Source: Symbiodinium natans
Taxonomy: Eukaryota > Sar > Dinophyceae > Suessiales > Symbiodiniaceae
DNA: 64,000 bases
NCBI GenBank assembly: GCA_905221605.1
Contig: CAJNDS010000042.1
Span: 110,001-174,000, forward strand
Direction of reading: 5' to 3'
Shown: positions 21,634 to 33,220 of the stretch, one piece after another
Position numbering within the stretch: the stretch's first letter is position 1
Layout of the letters: each line of letters starts with the position of its first letter
Made by a program: the position numbers and the translations under genes
Notes under the pieces: model-generated
What the model was told of the DNA's origin: nothing
The model's database searches: none
What the model saw: the letters and a program-made list of their open reading frames with translations, nothing else

Positions 21634-23351
21634 CATTCACACCTTTTGCACCTGCCTGCGGTTTCCTCCGAAACCGCTTCAGAAGGCGATTCATGGAGAA
21701 CTTCCTGGATCGTCGCGGGCTTCGGGCTGAGGAGAGTGCAGGGCTTCAATGAGGGCCCGGGGCAATCGCGGCTCAGGAGTTCAAAGCCTTAAGTGGCGTT
21801 TACGGAGTCTACAGGCCTTCGGACTGGTCCTCCGAAAAAGGGTTCAGGACAGCGGGGCCTTTGAGGCTTCAAACTTCGAGGGTACACAAATGGTACGATG
21901 GGCCAGCGGCCAACCACTTGAGAGTGGCTTTTGAAGCAGAGCTCGGATGTTCTTCTGGGATCGAAGGAATTCGATACGGAACGGACCCACAACCCAAAAC
22001 GATGCCTCCTTCCCCCTCCCAAGCCCTGAAATGTCCTGCACACACTTTCCCCCCGAACCTCCCCAAACCCTGCTGCCGTGCGCCTGCTGCAATTGATCAA
22101 GAGATCCTCCCCAAGCGTCTCGGGATATCTCGGGTTGAGGGGTGCTTTCGCGTGACCCACCTACCCTGACATGAATGGCTGTTGCAAGCAGCTCACTTGA
22201 CAAAAGAGTGAGGATTTAATGGCCGATTTTCCGCAACACCTCAGGACCCTGTCTCGGCTTACAGTACAGTCCTGGCCTCTACACTCAAAACCCCTTGAGC
22301 CCGGAAGCCTACTCATACAGCAACCCCGCACCATGGAAAACGCGCGGAGCCCCAAACCCCTATATACCTTCAAGCGCGCATCCCGAAACGGTTCAAGGAG
22401 GGGGTTCAAGAAGGGGAGGGGGGGCCCAGGCCTCGTCGAAGTCTGTTTGCGCGAAAAGGCCTTTGGCTGGGGTCACCGCGCAGACTCCCCCGACCCCCCC
22501 ACCCCTGCCACATGGAATAAAGCCCCTTTGCGCTGAGCATTCAGGAGATCTGGCAGAAGACCGAAACACCCCGCTTGGAGAGGCTCAGAGGCCCGGTCCG
22601 CCACCTGCCGTTCCCACCAGGCCGAGCGGCCTCGATTTTGGGCGAGTTTGGGGAGGCTCCAAACTGTGCGTTGGGGTTTCGGGCAGTTCGGGGGGCGCTC
22701 TAGCAAGGAAGAAGGCCAAAGGCTCTGATCCTGTCAGCCAAGGTCGGCGCCCCTGCCACGACTCACCCTGGCCGCATTCGGGTTAGTAGGAGGGGGGTGG
22801 GGGGGGGCGGCATCTGAAACCTTGGTCCAGCTCGGCGTATGGGGCTTGGGGTCCCGCGCACGTACTTGTGGTGCCGAGGGCGTGAGGTCCGGAGAGCTGT
22901 ACACAGTTCAAAAGCGAATCGGCGAAGCTCCGCCGAGATGAAAGCCCATCTTGGTGCGTGGAGTCCCTAATCGCCCAAAGGCCCCTCTAAGCCACTATCC
23001 GCCCGGGCAAAGAAAATCGGGTGTAGCCATAGGGCTGCTTGGGGCTTCGGGGTGCTTATCAGGTTTAGGGTTTAGGGTTTAGGGCTAGGGTCCAGCATGG
23101 CAGCAACTTCGCTGCCTGGTCCACGCGGTTGCAAATATTCTGGACAGCACCTGCTGCATCGCATGCATCGCTCTGAACGCCTAAATTTTACACCCGCAGA
23201 CTCGCAAATCTCTCGCCTATAGGGCTTGGGGCTTGGGGTGTAGGCCCACCAGAAGAACGATGCCCTTAGCTCAAGAAGATTCTGGAAGCATGCAAGCAGA
23301 ACTGCAGAACCCTCTCCAGCAAGAGCCTTCAGCTCAGGCACGCAACAGCAT

Positions 23352-23397
<46 letters not shown>

Positions 23398-25585
23398 CGT
23401 CAGAGACAACAGTTAAAAATGACACCGACATCCGACCCCCCTGACCCGAGTGCGGGAAGCCTGCATCCAACATTCCACAACGAAAACAAAGCAAAACTCC
23501 CAAGCCAAAGCTGGAATAACCCGGCATCTGTGAAGTTGACCCATGCATTTGCCCACCGCAGTACGAGTACTCAAGATTCCCAAACCCAGCCGTGAACGAT
23601 CAGACATGTCCTATTCATCCCCGGAATCCGCGTGACTTCGGCTTCGGGGAAATTCGGGGCGCTGCTGCTTCGGCCTGCGACAAGAGCATCCTGGGGAGGC
23701 TCCTGTGCTTTTGTGGCTTGCTGTCGTTCTTGACAGCAGGCGCCTAGCATACGCTCCTACGGCCCAAAGACTGCTACAGCGGCAGCTCTTCCAGAATAGA
23801 AACCGCAGGCGACAAACTATTGGTCAATACAGTCTTGCGGGTAGAGTCAGAGAGGTGTGAGGGCCAATATCCCTAGCAACACAGTTAGCTGGCAATAGCA
23901 TGCTGTAGTGCAGTCAAGCCCAGCACATCGCAACTGAACGAAGAAAACACGGGTTTGCAAAAGAATGCTGATACAAATGTCCCCAGGCAAGCGCTGCTTC
24001 TGCAAGCCCTTAAACCCTAAGCTACCCAAAAGTGAGCAGCAGCTACTCAAAACTGCTCGAACCAGCATAGCCAGCTGACTCTTACTTGCGCCATGTGACA
24101 AGCAGCAGCCAGTCTGATGCTGCTCGTATGGGCCGAGCTACGCCTATACCTCAAACCTGCCACATTGGCAGCGTGCACACTGGCAACTCAAGATAGAGAA
24201 CGACCCGCCTGCCAACGTCAATCCCAAACCCACTCAGAATTCAACATTCAACCCCCTGAGACCCAGAACGTAGACGCAAAACCCCCCGCTCCGAGGAGTC
24301 TGGGGCAGCTGTCGCCGCACGGCGATCGGCGCGTCGCCGGCGCATTCGTTGGACCACGCCCTCAGACACTCGTCTGGGCGCTAAGCGTTTTGGGGGGGGA
24401 GTCAAGGCATGAGACTTGGGGTTGCGCACTGCCCTCGAACCTTGAACCATCTTTAACCCCTAAATCTCTCTTCTCTCTTTGTGCATCGAGGCTTCAAGAG
24501 CCCTCAGAGACTTGTCTGGGCATTAACCGTTGGGCAGCTCAGAGTTGGCCGGGGGGGATGGAGTCAAGGCATGAGACTTGGGGTTGAGCACACTGCGCAC
24601 CCAACATGATCCAGATTTGTATATGCTGCTGTCCGAAGCCCAAGAGCCCTCGAACCTGAAATTCATCTTAAACCCCTAAATCTCCGATCTCTCTTCCTCT
24701 CCTTATGCAGGGAGGCTTCAAGACGAAGCCTGACTCGCCCGAGATGTTCCATTCAACCCGTTGAAACCGACAGCATACCCCTTCTTCTTTCTGGGCTCAG
24801 GGTTTGAAGACTTGAACGGCCAGCTCCAAATGCAAAGCCATATAGCCACATAGCCGCATAGCCGCATAGCCCTATGGAGCCGAATGAAAACTCTCAGTCC
24901 AAGCCCTAAAAGATAGCACAAGCCCCGAGAGAACTAAGATCGGCGCCTGTATGCACTGTGCGCCCCGGCACCCCGGCATGAAGGGGGCCTGGCAATTATT
25001 GGGGTTTCATAGATTAAAGGGTGTTCCGAGAGACTGAGCCAGGGATGCTTCTTCAGCTTTCATGACCTATGGCCCAACGGCTGCCATGTCTTTGAGGATG
25101 GATGCTTCTGGGATAAAACTCGAATCTCGGGGAACTTGCAAGGGCCGGGAGGGCCGGGGTTCAAGATTCTCCGGTCGTAGAACTCCGTTGAATCTACAAT
25201 GAGTCAGCCCCGAAGGCTTGCTTGCAACGTTTCCCCACGGCACTTCAGCACGACCCCGTCCAGCCATGAAACCCTGCAACTCCTGGAACCCTAAACGAGT
25301 GTAAACCCCTACCAACTAAATGTGGCCTTGACGCCAGCTGAACAAGAATTTGTTTAAAGCTCTGGGGATTGCGGTTTTACAGATGGCTTTGAAGGTTTCA
25401 ACCGTGGACGGACGCGACCTGTGCCTCGTCGTCACGCTGCTGGACCGACATGGCGAATCAAAAGGGCTATAAAAATTTGGTGTCTGCTGTTGAGGACTCG
25501 CTGGTGTTCTGCAATGTGTTTGAAGATGTCCAGCGGGTTTATATTCAGGCTGGTCGCATGTTCTGACGTGCACACAGCAGCACGA
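17897..25585 (-). CDS. U2 tail-exon block
   Basis: Counterparts of the U1 tail exons, nearly identical in sequence: 25,412-25,585, 24,701-24,754, 24,285-24,365, 23,612-23,690, 23,092-23,165, 22,865-22,935, 22,427-22,465, 21,640-21,710, 20,392-20,460, 19,950-20,055, 19,365-19,450, 19,188-19,265, 18,370-18,450 and 17,897-17,993. The last one keeps an open frame (VPEALSETFEQLEQMM) where U1 has lost one base, so U2 is the better-preserved copy of that exon. Function unknown. Confidence 0.5.
21160..21570. other. U2-specific insert between CT tracts
   Basis: About 400 bp absent from U1 but flanked on both sides by CT tracts that are one tract in U1. A short diverged relative is in U4 (44,615-44,660, GGGG..GAACCCCC..GCGC). 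No reading frame is convincing. Loss from U1 by recombination between CT tracts is as likely as insertion in U2. Confidence 0.6.
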
Positions 25586-25960
25586 AGCAGTACGTTCGAG
25601 CCTGGAGCGGTCGCTAGCCTTTAGAGGACAACGCTGCACTGTTCAAGCATGCACCTCTGTGCCCTGTCACTGCTGTCACCCGACGCTGGGGGGCACCGGG
25701 CAACAGTGCTTAGCAGCTGCTTCTTTTGGGGAGTTTTTGATCGCAGGCTTGGCCTCCTTTGGAGGCGTAACGGCCATGTTGTGCAAAGAAATACTGTGCG
25801 AGGGCACAGTGGGCGCTATCACAAATGGCGCCCAAGTGTGAGACACCTGTCAAAATGAGAAAGACATGGATACTTTCAGTTGATGTAGTCACGCTTCTTT
25901 CTTAAGCGGTCGTTCTTCCAGAGCCACAACTTGAACTGCTTGACCGCGTGAAGGACAGGA

Positions 25961-26043
25961 ATTGGGCTGTAAAAACCTAAATTCGAAAATTACAACTCAG
26001 TAACTGAGTTGTAATTTCCGAATCTAGGTTTTTACAGCCCAAT
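25961..26043. repeat. Fold-back palindrome P3
   Basis: Almost perfect palindrome of 83 bp with a 1-nt centre at 26,002; arms start ATTGGGCTGTAAAAACC. The matching positions in U1 (11,296-11,370) and U3 (34,355-34,430) contain only the left arm, followed by unrelated non-palindromic sequence, so the palindrome arose in U2. Confidence 0.9.
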
Positions 26044-26319
26044 ACCGTTGGCGGCGTGAAGTGGGCCGCGCACCGGGCATTTCTGAGAGAACGGGCGCAC
26101 GGACGTCTCTGCTTTGAGGCACGGCTCGATTTAATGCGCGCCTCATGAGGCTGCTGCACCCGCCGTGCCCTGTCTTCGCCTGCGTTGCATTGCAAAAGCA
26201 GTCTTCCCGAGTCCGACCACAACAGAACTCTCATGCCAAGCTCCTATAATAAGCCAGTAAACATCCAATAGTAAACATCCAACAACCACGTGCATGAAAA
26301 GCCCCAAAAGGATTCCGAC

Positions 26320-27500
26320 CTGCAAGGTCTCAGTAGCATCCTTCGGCAAGGCCTCCTTTCGGCGGTACCTCAGCAGATGCAGAAGAAAAATCTGCTAAAA
26401 AGGCAATCATATGCAGCGGTTCCGGCCCTGAGGTTTGCGGGGAGGAAAAGGCCACTTGCAACGCTGGCCTGCGTCGCATTGCGTAGCCCTTCAAGCGCAG
26501 ACCGGAGCACCCAAGCGCAGCCCAGGAGCCAGGGCTTTACTCTGAGGAGGCCGGCGAGCAGGCCGACTCCTTCCTGACAGAGGCAGGATACCCCCCCCCC
26601 CGCCCCACTTGGAAAACTTGAACCAGGACGCACCATGGACACACCCCGTGCACCCGACGCGTACAAGGTGACAGTGCTCGACCCAGCGTGTCAGCGGAAA
26701 AACGCTGCGAAAACGCTGCGAAAGAAGTGTCTGTGGCTTCGCAGGTGCGCGGAAGTTGGGTGATGTTAACTAAAGTTCCGGCACAGTAGAAGATGATGAT
26801 TTTTCAACATCGTCCTAAAACCATCCTCGCTCCCGAATGTGGGCCTGCTGCGACTTGCGAACGAAGCTCCGCGACGCGTCAGGACAAAAAAAGACGAGGC
26901 GCAGACGCAGAGACGCACAGAACAGGACGGGACAGGGCCGGAAGGAACCACAAATTGACCTTGAGGAAGCCCTTTCAGTGACGTCCCATACGCCTCCGAC
27001 ATCTGGAGCTGCGGAGTTATCCTCTAAATGTATGTAAAGGATAACGCCGCAGCTCCAGGGGTCGGAGGCGTACAGGACCTCGCGGCGTGGGCAAAGGGCA
27101 GGCGGCCTCTCACGCAAGATCCTCAACAGCAGCGACCGGGCGGAAAGCTCTGCATTTTAACAGAAGCTGCAATCCCGTGCCATCTTGGGGCGTTGCGCGC
27201 TCCTTGCCTCGGAAACGCCAGACAGCAGACAACACCACGCAACAGCAACACCAGAACGGCTGCTTCTCAGACAATCAACAACCAGTCGCTCCACAACGCA
27301 CCCACCATCAAGGCTGAACCCCCGCCGCGCCTTGCAGAACTTCTGGGTCTGCGTAGTCCATGGACCCACACGTTGTTGCGATCCGCCAGACATCGCGCAA
27401 GCAGTGTCCCAATGCCCACTGTTTACCCCGGCCAAGACTTGAGTGCTGCGCTCATGCCGAATTCCCTACGATCCTTGACGTTCCTCTCCACGTCCAGGAG
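26320..27500 (-). pseudogene. K0': partial kinase copy in U2
   Basis: U2 counterpart of K0. The subdomain VII relic (27,430-27,500) lacks a DFG. The activation-loop exon at 27,328-27,388 reads CGSMDYADPEV, so the conserved APE Ala is Asp. The subdomain IX exon is a fold-back palindrome (26,980-27,081). An exon with GLLAGLLRVKP lies at 26,531-26,573 and one with EALPKDATETLQ at 26,320-26,368. The subdomain XI exon that separates the latter two in U1 is deleted. Order and content show a chimera between two kinase copies. Confidence 0.7.
26980..27081. repeat. Fold-back palindrome P4 in kinase exon of K0'
   Basis: Arms 26,980-27,023 and 27,038-27,081 (44 bp, a few mismatches), loop 14 nt. The right arm read on the minus strand gives the normal-orientation exon start; the left arm read on the plus strand gives VPYASDIWSCGVIL. 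Thus a subdomain IX exon stands head to head with its own copy. Confidence 0.9.
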
Positions 27501-27857
27501 GATGGTGTCCAGTGTTCCAAGTGCTTACCGAGTTGAGGACTCAATGGTGTTCTGCTACATATTTAGCTTTAAGACGTCAGGCGGATCCATACTCAGGCTT
27601 GTTGCATGTTGTGAGTTGCACACACCTGCACGAAGAAGCACGTTCGAGCCAGGAGCAGTCGCCAGCATTCTGCACCCAGGCTGAACCGTTCACGCATGCA
27701 CTTCCGTACACTGTCACTGCTGTTATTTGCGCTGCAGGTGACAGTACTAGCAGCTGCTTTTTTGGGAGTTTTTGATCTCAGGCTTGGCCTCGTTTGGAGG
27801 CGTACCGGCCATGTTGTGCAAAGAAATACTGTGCGAGGGCACCCCCCCTGTGCTCAC

Positions 27858-30800
27858 CGGGGAGGTGAACAAGGGGATCTTGTAGCTCGCAGAGAGGATC
27901 TGTCGGCGCAGGTGGTGATCGTCCAGGCCCTGCATCCAGGTTTGGCAATGAGTGGCACCGCGATGAACTACGGCTACTTCCGGGCTGGGACGACAAGCTG
28001 ACTAGCTGCGGCGCGCTCAGGCGCCGAACGGGAGTGCCTTAAACGGCTCGCACCCGCAGATCATGATGTACAGGATGACCCCGCAGCTCCACAGGTCGGC
28101 GGGGTACGGGACCTCACGGCTTGGGCTTCAGGGGGGGTTGTCACCCAAGATCAGAGATCGTCGAGGCCGACCGCGCGGAAAGCGCTGTCCTCTGGTGGAA
28201 GCTGCGATCCGGTGACAGCTGGGGGCGCTGCGCACTCTCTGCCTCGAATGGAAAAGTCAGACAGCAGACAACAGCAGGCAACAGCACAACCCGAACGGCG
28301 GCTTATCAGATTGTCAACATCCGCCAGCCGCTCCACGACGAACTCGAAAAACCATGCTCAACCAGATTCCTCTTGCGTCGACTTTGGGGTACGAGTAGGG
28401 AGGATGATGAGCCACACATACTACCACATGATCACAGCTGCCAGTCGCGCGGGTGCTAAAACAGGCCCCTGCCATCAAAGCTGAACCCCCGCCGTGCCTT
28501 GTAAAACTTCTGGGGCTGCGTACTCCACGGACCCACAAGTTGATGTGATCCGCGTTTCCCTGCGGCTCTGGAGCTTGTAGTCTTGCATTGCAGGGTTCCG
28601 CGGTGGAGGAAAAAACAGTGCAGGCTTGGAAACTTGAGTCAATGGCAAGTGCCCAAAGTGCCCAGAGTGCCCTGTGATTTGCAGACGCTTTGGCGGTCCA
28701 AGGCTTAGGCTCCACAAACACTGGGTACCCCGGCCCAGGCTCGAGTGCTGTGCTCAAGCCGAAATATGCGATCTTCACGTTGCCCTCCTCGTCCAGGAGG
28801 AGTTTATCGAGCCTGTGCCGGTTCTCACACTCCAAGTTTGCGGTGATCCGGTGGGCCTCCGAGAGCTGCTAGGAGTTTGGGAAGTTCGGGTCTTCGGGGC
28901 AGGATCCCACGTCGGCACGGTAAACGGGTGAACGGTAGACCCGGTAGGGTGAACAGGCGGACCTTTCCCGCATTCCGTCTGCCCGAGAAGTTCCGGCGCT
29001 GTCTGCCCCGTGCTTCTCCCGTTGTCATGCCCTATTGAAGGTCGGCGCTGGTGTGCGTTCCTCTCTTTTGTCGAAACGGCCTCTAAGGTCGGGAAGGTGA
29101 GCAGACAGCGCCCTGCTCTCCACTTCGGCGGACCAACATCCCCTCCCCCCCACCCCCCCGGAAGATTCCGCACGGCGAGATACTGCGAAAAACTTGAAAG
29201 ACCCGTTTGCCCCAGGACCAGTTCAAACTCACATGAACCTCACAGAACCCGTTTGCTTGGCACGAGGTGTCTGGCACTACCTGCCATCTGCTTCCTATCT
29301 GGGATATCCTTTTCGAAGGGGCGGCAAGCAGAGATCCAAAAGACAACGCGACATCATAAACGATCTTGAGGCTCCGAGTGCACTGAGTGCGCTGCTTCCG
29401 GTCTCGGTGCGCGACTTTCGCAGCATGAACCTTGCAACGTGAACTTTTGTCCGCTCCCAGCCTGCCAGCAATGTCAAACCCAAACTGCTGCGGAACGAAC
29501 ATGCAAAAACCGAAATGCGATCCCCACAACAATGTAGCCGCGCGCGCATGGCAAGGGCCTTCTTGAGGCCGGCCATGATCAGGCGGAACATGCGGCGGGC
29601 CTGCCGCAAGCCGCAAGCTGGAAGCAGCGAATTTTGGTTGGGAAGAAAGCTCTCCCCCGTTAGGATGAGCTCCCGGGAAGTGTTCTTGGAGTGGGCAGGG
29701 CGCGAAGTGCGAAGTCGAGGGGGATGCTCACAGAGTAGGCTCGACACGCATTTGTTGACGCGCACCTCGGGCTCCTCAAGGCGCCGCTGCTTGCGGACAT
29801 ATTCAAATAGGTCCCCACCGCCTACGTACCTGACAGGAGCGCCACCGGGAACACACACCAAATCTGAAAGTTCAGGAACCGTGCAGGGTTGCGCAGGGTT
29901 CTCAGATGTTCTCAGAGCCTGAGGACTTTGAGAAGTTTGGGAAACTCAGCGCCATGTCCAGACTCCAGAAGAAACTCAAGCAGGACAGGCTTGAGGCACT
30001 CCATGATGACAAACGATCGACAGCGCGTCGAAACCACCTCATGCATCTTCACCTGATCTATGGGGGCAGTGGTCCCTTTCAGCAATCTATGCGGAACAAA
30101 GATACTGCTGGTTGGCCTACCTTACGTTCTCTCGGATCCAGAGCAGTGTGTGTGTGTGGCACAGCTCAAATCGAACAATGTACATGCGTGCGTGCCTGCG
30201 TGCCTGAATGCCCGAGCGACTCCCTGCGTGCGTGCGTGGGTGCGACGCGACGTTGTGCGACTCCTTGCGTTTCCGAAGCATCTGGCATGTCTCGAAGCAA
30301 GGCAACTTCTTCGCCGTAACCCCCACGAAGCTCGCTGCGTGACAAGGGTCAGGAACACAAAGGCTGCACTCTGCCAAGGTGCCCCACGTCTGCAGCAATA
30401 ATATATGTACGTACACAAAATACCGGAAATACCATGTAAATAACTTGGACATGAAAATACATGAAAACTGAGGACGTCTGTGCTTCTCAAACCTGCAATT
30501 GGACTGACGTACGCCAATGACTTCCTGAGGGGCCCATAACTTCCAACGCCTTCTCTTTCAGAGCGCAAAGGCCTGCTTCGCATGTCAATCCAAGCCCTGA
30601 AGAGAGGAGCTCGGAGATAAGCCCCCAAGACTGGAACTCAAACGTCGAAGCCTCAACATCGAGAAGCGTCCCACCCCATCATGACACATCATGGCCTGAC
30701 CCTCAACAGCTTCAACAACACACAACAACATGCAACAACGTACAGCAACGTACAACAACGTATTCGACAAGCATCAGCAACCCTGGAAAGTCCGCTCCCA

Positions 30801-31392
30801 GGGCTGCGGCGATGTGAGGGTGCCAGAAGCGCTTCAAAATCTGCGCCTGTCAGAGAAGCACACCGGGTCAGCGGTCGGTTTGCGTCGCAGCCCACGCTGC
30901 CCCCCCAGTCCTGCCATGTCCTGCCTCATCTTGCAACTTCTTCGCATCGTGCCAGGACCGGTTGCGAAGGATCTGGGCGGGTGTCAGAAAGGCTTAGGCG
31001 GCCTAGGGCAATGATATGGCTTTTTTTTTTTTCCTTAGCATGTCGGGTGCCTCCACCCCTGCTCACTGGTCTCATCCCTCTTGCGCTCCCGTCCGGCTTC
31101 ATCCACATGGGAAGATGGCCCTTAGCCGCGAAGGCCGAAGGGTTGTGTTTCCATGCGTCTTGCATGGTCGAAGCCCAGAAGCCTGGGAAGGTCAAACTGG
31201 CAACACGCATCTCGACGGAAGAGACGGTGGCTGTGAAACCTCGCGTGAGAATGCTTCTCATCTGAGCAAAAGAACGCCTTTGATCGCCTACATAGGGCCT
31301 ACACCGCCCGATACTTCCGCCGAGGCCCCAGCTTTCACAGCACCGTCTCTTCCGTCGAGATGCGGGTTGCAAGCTTGACCTTCCCAGGCTTT
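27858..31392 (-). pseudogene. K2: kinase copy with lost catalytic residues
   Basis: U2 counterpart of K1/K3. Exons: 31,330-31,392 (nucleotide-binding exon, shifted by one missing G in the codons before the Lys); 30,811-30,846 (AQILKRFWHPHI); 30,000-30,052 (VKMHEVVSTR); 29,766-29,829 (YVGGGDLFEYV); 29,559-29,600 (ARRMFRLIMAGLKK); 29,396-29,430 (VHAAKVAHRDRK); 28,735-28,812 (LDKLLLD, KIAYFGLS); 28,498-28,559 (CGSVEYAAPEV); 28,023-28,112 (VPYPADLWSCGVILY); 27,858-27,929 (LDDHHLRRQIL). HRD is retained, but the Asn of the catalytic loop is Lys and the DFG Asp is Tyr, so metal binding should be lost. After the last exon the homology ends abruptly at 27,841 and K0' material follows, so subdomain XI is missing. 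I infer a pseudogene or at most a pseudokinase. Confidence 0.75.
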
Positions 31393-31400
31393 GGGGCTTC
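31036..31400. repeat. Fold-back inversion P5 of the kinase 5' exon
   Basis: The nucleotide-binding exon occurs on the plus strand at 31,179-31,238 (KPGKVKLATRISTEETVAVK) and again on the minus strand at 31,330-31,392, about 95 bp apart. Upstream sequence that lies to the right of this exon in U3 (39,445-39,600, starting MSGASTP on the minus strand) is found inverted at 31,036-31,170. The minus-strand exon is missing one base; the inverted plus-strand exon keeps the frame. Confidence 0.85.
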
Positions 31401-32044
31401 GACCAACATAGCGATCAACCCCCAGCGGCCCTAAACCCGTAAAGCATCGCCCTAAACCCGACAAGCTTCCCCCAGAAGCCCACTGAAAGCTGTCTCACGT
31501 AGTATACACTTGCAAGCCCTACGCCGACAACACGGAAACAACCTGATCCGGCCTCCTTCTTGAGGTCCGTCAGGGCCAGCACCTGTCGCAACCTTTAAGT
31601 CAGGATCTCAGGAATTTAGGGCGGGCGTTGGTCAGGGCTGGGGCACAGGCTTACGGTGTCAAGCCAAGATGAAGGGTCGGGCAAGCCTGAAATGCCTGAA
31701 CCCGAGACTTCTTGAGCTCTGCCCAAAAGCTTACTCTCAAGAGCTTCCAAGGAGCAGCTGGCTGACCTCGTCCCCAAAGGGCATTGCCAGGATTTAACAG
31801 CCCCCGACACCCCCAAAACCCGAGAGCTCCTCCGAAACCCTCAAAAGACCCCAAATTGTTGGGAAGCACCTCCAAACCCTTGATTCCCTAGACTCCCAGA
31901 TCCCAGATTGCCCACCGCTGCCCTCCTAGGGAAACCCGAGACCCGACTCGACGAGGCTGACGTTCAGGCCAGGTACAGCAAAGTCTGCTAGAAACACCTT
32001 CCACCACATCCCAGCACCAACACACACACACACACACACACTAA

Positions 32045-32138
32045 AGTTCTAATAGTTCGACAAGTTCTCGAAGTTCTAGAAGTTCTCGAAGATCTCGAAG
32101 TTCTCGAAAATCTGGAAGTTCTCGGCGTTCTCGACAAA
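32045..32138. repeat. 9-bp GTTCTCGAA-type tandem repeat
   Basis: About ten imperfect copies of a 9-bp unit whose core TTCTCGAA or TTCTAGAA is a TTCnnGAA inverted repeat. It sits exactly at the border between U3 repeat sequence and the single-copy insert. The TTCnnGAA core resembles half of a heat-shock element, but the one-base spacing between units does not fit a regular HSE array. Confidence 0.75.
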
Positions 32139-32139
32139 A

Positions 32140-33220
32140 AACACCGAAAACACGAAGGGATTCACCCAAAAAATCCCATGCACCCCAAACGCAACCGAGG
32201 CAGTCCCACGCACCCAAACGCAACTACATAATATGGAAGCTTATACGAGAGCTTGCAATAGCCCATATCCCCTTACTCCCAAAATATTGGGCCGCAGGCT
32301 GCTAGCTTCTCTGTCCGAGGTATCAGCCTGAGGCGGCAGGATTCGGACAGGGCTTCCTGATTTTGGCGTTCAGGCCAGGGGCTTTGCACGTTGCGCACGT
32401 CCCTCTCTCGCATTGTTTGAGGGCCACCGTGGCATCCAATGCTTACTCTGTTTGTTTTGTGTTGGATGCCAATCTATGCATGCCAGTCTCCACAGAAAGA
32501 ATAACAAGGACGGCAACCCCTTCTCAAACCCCTCTTGATGCAGAGCAATTCTAATTTTACGCGCCGCAATGCTGGCAAATGCTCGAGCATGGGAATGCAG
32601 AGGTTTCCTCTCTTCAAATGTTGCTGCATCCTCGAAAATTTGAGCAAGCACTCTCCTCGCTCTGCGGTCTTTTGAAGCTACTACTGCCGAAGTGCGTGGC
32701 TACTGAAACAGCGACTGTGACGGCTCTGCACAATGAGATGCAACCGCAAACTAGGTGTCAACATGCATCAAACTGCGTGATTTACGTAAAACTGAAGTAA
32801 GGAGCATCATGGTGAACTGGAGAACTCCGAGGGTCCTGGCCTGCAGCGGTGCAGGATCCACCGCACTCAAGTCAACTCGCCTGAAATGCCAGCGCAGTCA
32901 AATGCCATCACGAAAGCAGCTGAGAAGTTCAAGCGCCGGCGTTCGCTTTAAGTGGAAGATGCTTGCTGCTGCGCTCTGATCGAGGCTCAGCTTTCGGCCT
33001 CTTTGGACAGGGCCTGAGAGCGAAGATTTTGGAGTTCCCGGCAGAATGCCGTGCGCAGCCTCCCTGAGGTCATGGCTTCAAAGGGGACAGCAAGGAGAGC
33101 TCCAGGTCAGTGCCTGACACCCCCATACAAGAAGCAACTCAAATCTCAGGCGAGCTTGAACGACGGGTGAAAAAGATCCGTTGTGCAGGCTTCCTTTGGG
33201 TGGGACTAGAGGTTACCAAA
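32140..33220. other. Single-copy insert replacing the middle of U3
   Basis: About 1.1 kb that matches none of the other units and takes the place of sequence equivalent to U1 3,860-7,590. Composition is less GC-rich than the flanks. Apart from one weak open frame I see no recognisable gene, terminal repeats or target-site duplication. Confidence 0.6.
32370..32720 (-). CDS. Possible exon in U3 insertion (low support)
   Basis: Minus-strand open stretch reading VLAQIFEDAATFEERKPLHS and then ARKIRIALHQEGFEKG. It lies in the non-repeat insert 32,140-33,200, where nothing else is recognisable. It looks protein-like, but there is no second copy to test the frame. No function assigned. Confidence 0.25.

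Larger units (their letters stand above)
16970..31450. repeat. Repeat unit U2
   Basis: Second copy of the long unit, about 16.98 kb downstream of U1. The segment 16,985-25,400 is nearly identical to U1 1-8,300, so this duplication or homogenisation is recent. The right part is rearranged. Sequence equivalent to U1 12,550 jumps straight to sequence equivalent to U1 10,240 (near 26,955), and the segment equivalent to U1 11,140-13,020 is missing at 27,841. As a result kinase copies K0' and K2 are pushed together. A block of about 400 bp at 21,160-21,570 sits inside a microsatellite region and is absent from U1; a short diverged relative is at 44,615-44,660 in U4. Confidence 0.9.

Noticed and set aside
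32041-32223. Leu/Glu/Arg coiled-coil peptide on the minus strand
   Set aside because: Derived from the 9-bp GTTCTCGAA tandem repeat, not from a conserved gene.
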